From: Callipepla californica brunnescens
Taxonomy: Eukaryota > Chordata > Aves > Galliformes > Odontophoridae
Reading direction: 5' to 3'
NCBI GenBank assembly: GCA_023055505.1
Contig: JALIRH010000004.1
Location: 36,585,502-36,649,501, forward strand
DNA: 64,000 nt
The notes below the pieces were generated by a model. That model was not told the origin of the DNA and searched no databases. It saw only the letters and a program-made list of their open reading frames with translations. Positions 55,601-64,000 of this stretch are shown piece after piece (within the stretch, counting starts at the first letter, position 1; each line of letters begins with the position of its first letter). Both the position numbers and the translations under genes were made by a program.

Positions 55601-58600
55601 TGCCCTAAACTTCCTCAAAAATAAGGAAAGCTTATGGTATATAGCCATGTTTTCTCTGTCCTTTTATCTTGTTCAGCTTGATCCAAGAAAGAGAGAGTGT
55701 GGCTTTCATAAATAGTTGTATACTGATTAACATCTTTGGTTCTGTTTTTTTTAGCCTTTTTTTCTTTTTTCCTATATGATGAGGCAGCAGTCATCATCCT
55801 GTGTTAACAAATACTTCTGCAATCTGATCTGTTTTGCAGCTCCAGTCACTGGAGCCAAAAAGAGAGTAAAACAGCCAAAAGTAAGCTGTTTATAATACAT
55901 ATTGAAAGGTGTGGAATTAACTTTTCACTATAACTATATAGGTGGATTCTGGAACTTTCCAGTCTTATCTGTTTTCTATAGTGCTGAGCTACCACTGCAG
56001 CTATTTTATATGCAGGCGATCTCTCTGGTAAGCCTTCATTGTGCTGCTTGCTAACACAGGCATTTGTTGGGCATTGTTACTGCGTGTTATCAGTTCAGCA
56101 TTTAATTGTGCTGTAGTAGTGAAACTAAGTTGGCAAATGCAGGACACCATCAAGAAGGCCTTCTTTTGGCTCAGCTAAATAAAAGTAAAATCACCTCTTT
56201 GCATCCACCGTTGTGCAAATGCTGGGGAGCTGGAACAGATAGTTGTACTGATCTGGGAGGAAGTTGTGTGGAATTGTGAAGGAAATAGCATGACAGCAGT
56301 GTGTTCTGATTTAATTTTGGTGATTAACTTACGTTTTTGAATATTTTGTTTAAACAGCATTTACTGCATGCTATAAAGCATAAATTGATCATCTTCCATT
56401 TTAACTTAAAATACAGGGCACTTCTGAAAGGGAAAAACTGGGATTGTGTAGATTCAAAGCACTAACAGTGGTAATTAGCCTTAGAAATTGAATTTTCATA
56501 CAAAACATCTCTATTTGTATACATCCATTTGAATCTCGCAGAATGTACGGAAGCAGTTGCTGTGTAGCTATGCAAACTGACTGTAAGGAACAGTAAAATC
56601 TGACTCTTTAATTGGATATGAACTGAATCAATTTAAGTTTGTAGTTGCTGGCTTTGAACTGGGCTTTGTCAGATGTTATTCTGTTTTAGTTATTATTTTG
56701 TCTTGTCTTATACGGTTTGTATGGTGTAACCTTAAGATTTGTCACATTGCTCTGTGTGGTGCAGCCTCACCTCAAGCACTGTTTGCAGTTTTGGGCTCCA
56801 GAATGTAAGAAAGACATAAAACTATTAAAAACTATTGGAGAGAATCTAAAGTTGGACTATGAAGAGGTCCCTTAATTTGTTAAGCCCAGAGCAGAGGAGG
56901 TTGAGGAGTGGCCTCATGTTAACTACAGCTCCTCACAGGGACTGGAAGAGCAGTGCTCAGCTCTGCTCTCTGGTGACAGGTCCTAAAGGAAATGCATGGA
57001 GCTCTGTCAGGGGAGGGCCAGGTTGATTATTAGGAAAAAGTTATTTACCAGAGGGTTGTTGGGGCCTGGATCAGGCTCCCCTGGGCAGTGGGCACAACAC
57101 CAGCCTGCCAGGGATCAAGGAGCATTTGGATGCTCTCAGACACAGGGTTTGATTTTTGGGGTAGTCCTGTGCATAGTTAGAAATTGGACTCAGTGATCCT
57201 TGTGGGTCCCATCCAACTCAGGATTCTTGTCTCTGCCATTAGCATAGTGTTTTTCATAAGACTCAACACAAGCAAAACTGAAATTGCTGGAGAAATTTTT
57301 TGCAGCCCTACCAAGGACATGGATCTTGCACCCACACGTAGAAGAGAAGGGTTACACAGGGAATAAGCAGCTAGTTAGTTACAGTTTTCTTACTCTGTAC
57401 CTTAAATCACAGTGCAGTAGTTTCCTTGTCAATGTGAGATGTGTCAGTGAGTGGTGCCCCTTGCAGAACATGTGTTTTCTAAAGATAGCTGGTGTGTGAT
57501 AGATATTGAATCTAACAGGCAACAAATCAACACGTGAAGAGAATCTGGGTGGTGTTGTCAGGATAATTGTGGATAATGTCAATTTACCTTTCTGTGTCTG
57601 GGCAGGACCAACAGAGCATACCCAGATAAAATCAGCTGTCTCAACTTGATGATTCTTAGCTCCTTGACTTTTAAAACTGTAGTGTGATTTTGGACTAAAA
57701 TCGTTCCACGTGTGTTAATACTTGTTGGCATTGGAGCTGCTCTGCAACCAGTTTGATTTTAGGTCAAAAATACCTCCGAGTTGATAGCAGAAATAGCTGG
57801 GGGTATCAACTCAAACAAAGCAGGTAACGTGCAAAGCAATCAAATCTTGGTTTAATTATTTTTTTTTTTCCTAGAGTCCCTTGGAAGTAGAAGAGAAGGA
57901 CAACCTGTTCTCCTATGCTGAGCACACACCATACCTGTCAAGAGCACTGTCACCTTACGGTGAGCACAGCTTGCTTCACTCCAGTCCAGTAGAACATGCC
58001 AGAAAACATTCTCGGAATAGATCTAATGCATCTAACTCGAACTCAAGCGTCAGTACACCAAGAAAACACTCCGGAGTTTCAAGCCGTTGCTCCTCTGACA
58101 GCTTTGTGAGCATCAGTCATTCTCAGCGGCGTCAGGAAGGCAAGTCCAGAACATGCAGCGGGGATCTTCTGGAGAGGCACTCAGAACTGTTTACCAATGG
58201 CCAGAAGCCTTTTACCCCACGCACCTTAATATCAGATGCTAAATCTTCCCTGCTGGGGTACAGGTATTACACTGCTGCTCAGAGGAAAAGGAAAAAGCGC
58301 TGCAAGCAGCACGCGGAAGCTCAAACACAGACTGATGTGATCAGGTACAGAGATTAAAACCTGGGTTTCAGCTGTGGAACTTCACTACCTACTGCTATAC
58401 TGTTTTCTGTTCTGTCTGGTGTATATTTATGCTTTCTATCTTCTAAAGAATTACCTGCAGTAAGTCTGCAGCTCTTCCCCCTTGTTGTCCCCATAGTCTC
58501 GTACATTCCAATTAATTAACTAATACATCATGCCAAGAAACTGTTTTTTTTTTTTCTCGAATGCAACTCTTCACTGCCTTTTAATCATTTGCATTTAAAT

Positions 58601-61600
58601 GCCTTCAGATATATTCTATATGAAGTATACTAAACTAATGTCCTTCTCTTACATTGAACTTCTTAGCAAATAAGGAAGTTTTGATTTAGTTTTTTAGTAT
58701 TACTAATTCCTAAAGGTAAATCCTGCGTCCTTAGTGCTTGCATGTCTAACTTTTTGTCTGCCAGACTTCTATTCACATGGTAAAACTTCCTAAACTGTTA
58801 AGAGCAGTTTAGTATTAGGTCCCTTTCACAGTCATGGGAATGGAGTGTCTGAATTTCCACAGTGGGTGGCACTGGTATTCAGGTTCTGCTTACCTTCAAA
58901 GTAGCCTTCTTAGAGATCTAATACATTGCTAAATTTTGTAGCTTTCCAAGTACAGATAAAGCATCTGAGAGAAAAGTTATGACTGAGCAGCGGAAGATGA
59001 CAGTGAAGGTAAATGCAATCACCATCTGTCAGTCATGCAGATATTTTTCCCCCACCCTTTGCTATCACTTTGCAGTATATAATCCATCCCTGGCACAGCA
59101 GTATTCAATGGTATAAGCTTTCGTTTTCTTTGTTATTCTAAGATAAACTAGAGAGATGGAGGACCGAGTTTCAGAAGAATGAGCAGAAACGTTAAGAAAA
59201 AATATTGAGCTGTGTGAAGAGAGCTTAGAAAGTTAAGAGTTTTGAAAGGTTTTTTTTTTTTTTTCTCCAAACCATGTTACAAAGGTGCTGGCATGCTTAA
59301 TTATCTGTTAAAGACATAAATAATTGGCACATTGTTTATCAGCAGACTTTTCTGCCTGCTACAGGGATTTTTTTCTTTATTTTTACATTGGTTAACAAAC
59401 ACACAAAGCCTGAGATGGAGTCCCTTCCTCTTAGAATGCAAACCAGTAGGCAGAGATGCTTTCCTTGCTGCTGTTTTCTTTCTGTCTTCCTTAATGCATC
59501 TGGAACTTTTAACTGAGCAATTATAGAATTCCAGGTTTTATCTGCTCACTAGTATTTTATGCTGCAGTCACTGTTTGTTGCAGATACATAATTTCAATAG
59601 CTGAGTGCTCATTATTGATATAATTTATGGTGTGTTTTCATTGATAATAAATACTTTACTTCTGCATTCCAGACTGAAGATAAAAGATACAATATGGATG
59701 AGCCTGAAAGAGAAATAGCTGCTTTTCCATACTCCTTTCTAAGGTACCTAATATACAGCAGGATGAAATAGCTGAAGTATTCTTTTTGACTATCAAGCAC
59801 AGCTTATTCTTAGGCCAGCAAGCCATCACTTACAGAACTTGTTAGTTTTAGATGAATGGCCTTTTCCAGCTTTACAATTTAGTTTTCTTTTGACGAAGTT
59901 CCACTGTAAAGACAATTATGAAAGAGACTTTTGATACACGTGTGATTTTTTTTTTTTTTTTTGTAAGGAGTGAGACTAATGAGAATTTAATACAGCTTAA
60001 GTTCTATATATGAATATGAGCTTATAAACTATGTATTTGATGTACTGTAGATGTACATCAGCTAAGTACAGTATTGGCATACCTTTCAGGAAAATGAGTT
60101 TCCAGCAATCCAGACTTTTCATTCTAAGTTATGCTAAAGCTCCAGGCCAGAGGGATTTTCTACATCTTTTTCTGAAACTGTAATATTGAACATTAGAATA
60201 TTGTCTAAAATACAAGAACTGTGTTGAAAATCAAAAATCAGACTGAAGCAAATTAAAAAGATAGAATGTGGAGTCGAGGCATGTTCTTACCAAATTTTTG
60301 CTCTGAGATTTAATGAGAATTAAAAGATTTGAGTTATTTTCAGAGATTGTCAGTGACTTCTCGTATGACCTCAGGAAAGTGGTCTGGTGTCTTTATGCTT
60401 TAGATAGTCTTGTTCTTGACTAACTTTAAGGATGTAATATAGATTATCTCTAGTCATCTTTCGTAGAGGGAACCAAAACGAGTCTTCAGGCTGGATGACA
60501 ACTCTTATATGATCATGGAAGTTGTATCAGACTTGTTTTCTGTTTATAACTAAACTGGAGGATGGTTCTATGGAGCTTAACTGGCTGGACACTTTGGGAT
60601 ATTTAGAAAGATGCTATGAATGAGAAACAGCATTTACGTCTTTTCCTTTTTAAAAAAGTGGGGTTCTGGGGACGTTGCAGCACAGTTTAGGAGTTAAAAA
60701 CAAGTTTGTTTTCCAAACTGCACCTAAAGTTTCAGAGTCCCATCTCGAGGGACCACATCAATAAGGCTCTAAGAGGTATTAAAAATAAATAAATTTTAAA
60801 AAGAGTATTGCAGTTAAGGAGGTGAAAGCCACATATTACACAAACAAGGACTTAGTTGGCAGCCTCCATTCCTTTCAAATGACAATAAGCACTTTTCTCT
60901 GCTCCCACTGAGGACCAGCAATTTTAAACAGCAGTCAGATCATCAAGAAGCTCCTTTGGAAGCCTTTACTAGACACCAGACTTCAATCTTACACTTTCTA
61001 ACCACTTTCCTTTGGAGTGCAGAGCAGGTTGTTAATGTTTTACATTTGCCTGTTTATTCATTCACGTCCTCTTTGCCAAATTACAGCACAAAAGAAATAT
61101 AATATAAATAGGAAACACCATTTTTCTTATTTTTTAAATTGAGTGAAGGGCTGGGTCGGTCTCTGTATTTTTAAACATTTAACAATGAGCTTTCTGTTCT
61201 TCCTCCAGAGAAGATGACCTTTTATACTTAACTTTCATTGAAGATATAACAAATGAAATTCTTGACCTTGGACTGTTTTCTAACAGGTATGTTATGCCTG
61301 TTCTTAAATTTATAATGCTAAGTCAGTATACATTTCATTGCCTTTTAAGAGTGTATGAATGCCATTACCCCTTGATCATTTTATTTCCTTTTGATTCTTG
61401 CTTTATATAAGAAAAAGGACTGAGAAAACAGTGCAGGTCATTTACTTCAATCTACTGCAATGTAACATGAGAAGCAGCCTGTATTAGAAACTGCCCTATG
61501 TGGAACAACGCTAAAACAAAACAATTTTACTCTGCAAGATCTGTTTTGCTAAATAATCTTTGACATAATACTTCATCCATTGCCTTTCTGTCCTTGTTCC

Positions 61601-62761
61601 TGTTCCAGCTTGAATTCAGCCTTCAATCTGCATTGTAAGGATTACTACACACTGATCCAGATAAGGGTTCACTAGTAACTAAGTTGTATCTTTAAAAAAT
61701 GATTAAACAGTAAGTTATTATTCAGTACATGCACGTGAGCATTACTTCCAAATCCTTTACTTACCTGCCCTCCTTGTGACACGGCTCCATTAAACAATCT
61801 TAATGGTCCTAATCAGCTAAGAAAAACCAAAAACTAGGGTTGTTAAAATGTGCTTTTGTTTGTGTTACCTGATTTAATTTTTTTTTTTATTTGTAGAGTT
61901 CTGGAGCAATTGTTTGAGTGTCATATACAAGAAAATAAGAACCGTTTGGATGAGGTAGGTGCTGTAACATTCTCACTTTCTGCATTTCCAGAGTACAGTG
62001 GAAAGGTACTGGTGTACTTTCTTGTGTATATTACCATAACAGTCAGTGGAGAGCATCTTTATAGGAGATCTGCAGACTTCTGGTCTCCAACAAGTAAGCC
62101 ACAGTCACAAAGCAAGTGACAACAGTAACTCAGTTTGGTGACTGTCGCTATGTAACTGAGTCACTCAGTTGCAAGCAGCCTCCCTTTTTTGAGTCAGAAT
62201 GAAGCCCTGAGCTCTGGGCAGATAAGTGCTATGTGCTTCAGCTGCAGCAGTGTCACCCTTTCTCCCATTGCACCCTAGAGCAAAATGCGGCACCTGTTGG
62301 ATGTGCTTAAAGCAGACCTTGGCTGCAGCCCAGGCAGTGGTGCTGAGCAATCCCACGCAGGCTGGGAAGCCTTTGGCTCACTGGATCTGGAAGAGTTGAA
62401 TATGACGGAACAGCTCGAGGCTACCAGGAGAAGGCAGAGGCAAAGCAAATCCACAAAAAGTGAAGGATTCTTCATGGATTTACTATTGAGGGAACCGAGC
62501 ACATACGAAGTGCTGCTGTGCAGTGAAAATTCAAGGAGGACAGAGAGCAAGGATGACTTTTCAGAAGATGCTGATGAAATGATGAATGCTGAGACGGAGG
62601 CTCACGCTCGTGTGAAACCTGAGGACCCAGACGCTTCACCCTCATGTGAGGAAACTCTAAACTTGATTGCTTGTGACAGTGATTTGGATGCCAACAAGGA
62701 ACTTGATGATCTTGAGGAAAACTTTGCAGAGGTCCTTCAGATCACACGTGACCACTCATAA
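30537..62761 (+). CDS. SPATA7: SPATA7, complete coding sequence in 11 exons (536 aa)
   Basis: Join 30537-30564, 39587-39667, 40637-40729, 41958-42005, 50678-50811, 57875-58344, 58942-59008, 59673-59743, 61209-61286, 61897-61954 and 62279-62761. The total is 1,611 nt, with phases agreeing at every junction and GT-AG throughout. Recognised by similarity to human SPATA7 as I remember it: [104 protein letters not shown]7 acts at the photoreceptor connecting cilium with RPGRIP1, and its loss causes Leber congenital amaurosis 3 and retinitis pigmentosa in people. There is no signal peptide or membrane segment. A basic coiled-coil-like stretch lies near residues 85-105, a Ser/Arg-rich low-complexity region at about 165-215, and an acidic tail after 440. 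It is shorter than the human protein (about 599 aa), mainly before exon 9 and at the C-terminus. An in-frame ATG 12 bases upstream (30,525) could add four residues. Confidence 0.93.
31070..31201 (+). mobile_element. CR1 LINE 3' end fragment
   Basis: The 3' part reads 'ggcttggactaggtgatctg' and then 'cccttccaacctctgcggtt', ending in 'ctgtgattcc'. This is a typical CR1 3' terminus in plus orientation. It is 5' truncated, and the left limit is uncertain (the clear match starts near 31,120). Confidence 0.8.
31642..31678. repeat. (TA)n microsatellite
   Basis: About 18 TA units preceded by a short GT stretch (tgtgtg). It is probably length-polymorphic. Confidence 0.95.
35794..35814. repeat. poly(T) tract, 21 T
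   Basis: A homopolymer run in SPATA7 intron 1. No retroelement body was recognised next to it. Confidence 0.9.
39587..39667 (+). CDS. SPATA7: SPATA7 exon 2
   Basis: Acceptor ttaaag|TG and donor AATG|gtaagt, 81 nt, phases 1 and 1. Encodes residues about 10-36. [18 protein letters not shown] aligns with human PRYGPPCLFKGHLSTKSN, which is the best anchor for the N-terminal part of the gene. Confidence 0.93.
39738..39819 (+). mobile_element. CR1 LINE 3' end fragment
   Basis: 'ggagttggacttgatgatcc', 'tcccttccaactcgggatat' and 'tctatgattccatga' form a CR1 3' terminus in plus orientation. It inserted only about 70 bp downstream of the exon 2 donor, inside intron 2. Confidence 0.85.
40268..40314. 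repeat. short tandem array of palindromic gacttaagtc units
   Basis: Three or four closely spaced copies of a word centred on CTTAAG (agacttaagtg, agacttaagtc, agacttaagacttaagtc) give a locally self-complementary tract. It ends exactly where a CR1 3' fragment begins to be recognisable. Confidence 0.7.
40316..40388 (+). mobile_element. CR1 LINE 3' end fragment
   Basis: 'gagctggaactagatgatca', 'aaggtcccttccaacctaag' and 'caattctatgattatgtg' are characteristic of a CR1 3' terminus in plus orientation. It is a second CR1 piece in the 969 bp intron 2 of SPATA7. Confidence 0.85.
40637..40729 (+). CDS. SPATA7: SPATA7 exon 3 (symmetric, probably skippable)
   Basis: Acceptor taatag|CT and donor AAAG|gtaaat, 93 nt, phases 1 and 1, residues about 37-67. 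It encodes [13 protein letters not shown] and ends HYNRILSAK, matching human AFCTDSSSL and HYNKILSAK. In human the equivalent segment (32 residues) is absent from a shorter isoform. The length here is also a multiple of three, so skipping would keep the frame. Confidence 0.92.
41958..42005 (+). CDS. SPATA7: SPATA7 exon 4 with NAGNAG acceptor
   Basis: Acceptor tattttcag|CAG and donor AAAC|gtaagt, 48 nt. Encodes [16 protein letters not shown], close to human [17 protein letters not shown] second AG three bases on would drop a single Ala in frame. The human protein has two Ala here, which favours the first AG. Confidence 0.92.
44538..44564. repeat. poly(A) tract, 27 A
   Basis: The longest A run in the window, in SPATA7 intron 4. 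No retroelement body was recognised next to it. Confidence 0.9.
50098..50200 (+). mobile_element. CR1 LINE internal fragment
   Basis: 'tggagtccagtggagagcta', 'aaagatgataaagggcctgg', 'tatgaggaagggctgagaac' and 'ctgggcctgttcagcctt' are standard words of the CR1 ORF2-end region in plus orientation. The 3' terminus is missing, so the copy is cut at both ends. Confidence 0.85.
50678..50811 (+). CDS. SPATA7: SPATA7 exon 5
   Basis: Acceptor cctaag|TT and donor GGAAAG|gtagat, 134 nt, ending in phase 0, residues about 84-128. [19 protein letters not shown] matches human [19 protein letters not shown]. It is a highly charged helix likely to form a coiled coil, followed by a Ser-rich stretch. Confidence 0.94.
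55839..55879 (+). other. exon-like block in intron 5 (possible poison exon)
   Basis: A strong acceptor (tctgttttgcag|) and a consensus donor (AAAA|gtaagc) enclose 41 bases. In the phase set by exon 5 the block reads LQSLEPKRE and then TAA, and its length is not a multiple of three. Inclusion would truncate SPATA7 and expose the message to decay. It may be a decoy without use. Confidence 0.25.
56745..57233 (+). mobile_element. CR1 LINE 3' half
   Basis: The longest CR1 copy in the window (about 490 bp). It runs from 'ctcaagcactgtttgcagtt' through 'cagagcagaggaggttgagg' and 'gttgattattaggaaaaagt' to 'gactcagtgatccttgtggg' and 'tcccatccaactcaggattc'. It is in plus orientation, truncated and without an intact frame. 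Confidence 0.88.
57875..58344 (+). CDS. SPATA7: SPATA7 exon 6 (large central exon)
   Basis: Acceptor tttcctag|AGTCCC and donor ATCAG|gtacag, 470 nt, residues about 129-284. It starts [11 protein letters not shown] region rich in Ser, Arg and Asn (with [15 protein letters not shown]) is followed by the conserved block [19 protein letters not shown] and YRYYT, and a basic run RKRKKR. It ends [10 protein letters not shown], like human EAETQTELS. The Ser-rich part is poorly conserved and probably disordered. Confidence 0.94.
58942..59008 (+). CDS. SPATA7: SPATA7 exon 7
   Basis: Acceptor ttttgtag|C and donor GTGAAG|gtaaat, 67 nt. Encodes [19 protein letters not shown] and then MTVK, comparable to human SFKSELGTAETKNMTDSEM. 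Both flanking phases agree. Confidence 0.85.
59673..59743 (+). CDS. SPATA7: SPATA7 exon 8
   Basis: Acceptor gcattccag|ACT and donor CTAAG|gtacct, 71 nt, residues about 308-330 ([18 protein letters not shown] and on). Phases fit exons 7 and 9. It aligns poorly with human, where this part is about 30 residues longer. It is supported by splice signals and phase rather than strong similarity. Confidence 0.7.
61209..61286 (+). CDS. SPATA7: SPATA7 exon 9
   Basis: Acceptor ttcctccag|AGAAG and donor AACAG|gtatgt, 78 nt. [18 protein letters not shown] and DLGLFSN closely match human EEELLYLSFIEDVTDEIL and KLGLFSN. This is one of the two best conserved blocks. Confidence 0.95.
61897..61954 (+). CDS. 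SPATA7: SPATA7 exon 10
   Basis: Acceptor atttgtag|AG and donor GATGAG|gtaggt, 58 nt. [20 protein letters not shown] matches human RFLERLFERHIKQNK. An open frame continues into the intron to 62,119, so intron retention would add an unrelated tail. Confidence 0.94.
62279..62761 (+). CDS. SPATA7: SPATA7 exon 11 (terminal coding exon)
   Basis: Acceptor gcaccctag|AGC in phase 0, with stop TAA at 62,759-62,761. It starts [16 protein letters not shown], matching human EKMRHLLHVLKVDLGC. The rest is an acidic, weakly conserved tail ending [16 protein letters not shown]. The human tail is longer and different. The ATG at 62,285 is internal, not a start. Confidence 0.94.
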   Translation, partial: SKMRHLLDVLKADLGCSPGSGAEQSHAGWEAFGSLDLEELNMTEQLEATRRRQRQSKSTKSEGFFMDLLLREPSTYEVLLCSENSRRTESKDDFSEDADEMMNAETEAHARVKPEDPDASPSCEETLNLIACDSDLDANKELDDLEENFAEVLQITRDHS

Positions 62762-62826
62762 TAGCAGCCAAAATGTAGCTGTTAAATTGGGATGAAGCTA
62801 TTTTTGTAGGGAACTGCCATTCACTA

Positions 62827-62832
62827 AATAAA
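62827..62832 (+). terminator. SPATA7: proximal SPATA7 poly(A) signal
   Basis: Canonical AATAAA 66 bases past the stop. It is followed by pyrimidine-rich DNA (ggcttctctttatcttt), not a classic GT-rich element. Confidence 0.55.
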
Positions 62833-63070
62833 CAACTGGCTTCTCTTTATCTTTAGGTATGTTTTAACTGAATTCTCTTCAGCAGAAAGTATTTATTACA
62901 GATTATTGACTATTTCTGTACTGATGCGAACTGTAAAGGGTAAAATGACAGTTAAAAAAAATACTTTGTGTATTTTGTCTGAGGTATAACCCAGAACTAA
63001 CTTGAGAATACTAAAATTAGATGTATATTTTATAGAAAGCTGCAGAGTAAGTTATGAAATATTTATCGTT

Positions 63071-63089
63071 TTTATTTATGACAAATAAA
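63071..63089. terminator. back-to-back poly(A) signals on both strands
   Basis: TTTATT at 63,071-63,076 is AATAAA on the minus strand. AATAAA at 63,084-63,089 is on the plus strand. The second may be the distal SPATA7 signal, with TGGTGGTCC-type GT-rich sequence about 20 bases downstream. The first may serve a leftward gene such as PTPN21, the expected convergent neighbour. Both are short AT-rich words that also occur by chance. Confidence 0.4.
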
Positions 63090-63110
63090 TGATGACATTT
63101 CTAATGCAAT

Positions 63111-64000
63111 GGTGGTCCATGCTGTAAAGATCCAAGATTTGTATTTTGCAAGGAGAATTCAATTTACCCACGCTGAAATATGGTGTGCTACATACCTGCA
63201 GGGCAGAGATGGAACTGTTTGTTCAGTCAGGAAGAAGGCAGCATTTTTTCTTCTCTCTGTGTTCAGCCATTGTTTGATGTTAAACGCCACTGGTGCATGA
63301 AGTTCTTATCTGCTTGCTTTCTTTTCACAATACCTGCAGAACATAGCAAACATGTTCCTTTGCATTAGCTTGGATGAAATAAGGCTTGAGTATAGACAGA
63401 AAGTAAGCATTTCTTTCTGATGTTGCTAGGTGATCATTCCTTCTTCCTGAACTATGAATTGAATAGTTGTATTCCATGCATCAACAGGTATAAAAAACAC
63501 TTCACAGCATTAGCTGGTCTCATGCTAGAAGTAGATGTGTAGTGCTAGCTGTCACATACAGCAGCTTTTAAGCTGCTCAGTGCATACGCAGTTTGTTTTA
63601 TGCACAGCTCTTGAGCTACTTATCCTACTTGTCCATGATTTAGCTGGTATTTCTTGAAAGTGAAGACCTACACAGTTTTCACACTGCATAACACTAAAAT
63701 ACACCATCCAGCTTGATGGCAACCTTGGCGTAGCATTCTGCAGGGAGTTTTGGGTCAGAAAAAAGGGTCCAAAAAGAGTTGGACAAACCCAAATGGAGAG
63801 GTCATCAACTTGCACATACAGCTACCTCCCCAGTGGCTCAAGAGTTTCTAAGAAAGACTGTTAAATTTGTAAGCTCAGAACGCTAAAAGCACTCCCCAAA
63901 ACTCTTTGAAGAAGCCAAATAAAAGCAATGCTTCTTGCAGCCACACCAGCATTGAAGTGCAGTGTATGTTTTCCAAGGAAACACACTTTCCTGGCTGTCT
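63111..64000. other. 3' flank of SPATA7, no exon recognised
   Basis: No coding exon is recognised on either strand, including the C-terminal phosphatase exons of PTPN21. Another AATAAA lies at 63,918-63,923 on the plus strand. The region may be 3' UTR of the convergent neighbour or plain intergenic DNA. Confidence 0.5.

Larger units (their letters stand above)
50812..57874 (+). other. SPATA7: SPATA7 intron 5
   Basis: A 7.1 kb intron in phase 0. It contains a possible unproductive exon at 55,839-55,879 and a CR1 copy at about 56,745-57,233. No further coding exon is needed to keep the frame between exons 5 and 6. Confidence 0.8.
62762..63110 (+). other. SPATA7: SPATA7 3' UTR (probable extent)
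   Basis: AATAAA occurs at 62,827-62,832, only 66 bases after the stop, and again at 63,084-63,089. Either could end the message. The first would give a very short 3' UTR. The actual cleavage site is not visible. Confidence 0.55.

Overview
This is AT-rich vertebrate nuclear DNA with long introns, two CpG islands, and several decayed CR1-type LINE 3' ends (stereotyped 'cccttccaac' and 'attctatgatt' tails). CR1 abundance points to a bird or other sauropsid. A bird, possibly a galliform, is the best guess, but species cannot be fixed from the sequence alone. There are no bacterial-type operons, CRISPR arrays, rRNAs or tRNAs that I can see.

Layout. (1) 1-12,719 has no exon I can recognise and is interpreted as intron 1 of KCNK10 (TREK-2 two-pore potassium channel), transcribed leftwards. 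(2) 12,720-12,771 (-) is a short KCNK10 first coding exon, with a GC-rich CpG island promoter region behind it (about 12,880-13,900). (3) About 13,900-30,150 is the spacer between divergent KCNK10 and SPATA7. It holds one isolated GC-rich islet near 18 kb, an exon-like block at 14.8 kb, a CR1 copy at 27.4 kb and a decayed tandem repeat just upstream of SPATA7. (4) A second CpG island (30,190-30,720) carries exon 1 of SPATA7, with an RFX X-box-like site 134 bp before the ATG. (5) 30,537-62,761 (+) holds the complete SPATA7 coding sequence in 11 coding exons. All junctions are GT-AG, phases match throughout, and the product is 536 aa. (6) 62,762-64,000 is the SPATA7 3' UTR and flank, with back-to-back poly(A) signals on the two strands.

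The gene order KCNK10(-) / SPATA7(+) agrees with what I know of mammalian chromosome 14q31, where PTPN21(-) follows SPATA7 tail to tail. No PTPN21 coding exon is visible here. SPATA7 is a ciliary (photoreceptor connecting cilium) protein and KCNK10 a plasma-membrane K+ leak channel. They are neighbours, and nothing here suggests that they work together.

I found no clearly novel multi-gene system. The most useful leads are regulatory: the X-box in the SPATA7 promoter, a six-run G-quadruplex motif and a second possible first-exon donor at KCNK10, alternative-splicing signatures in SPATA7 (a symmetric cassette exon 3, a NAGNAG acceptor at exon 4 and a possible poison exon), a G27 tract, and a palindromic repeat cluster at 40.3 kb.
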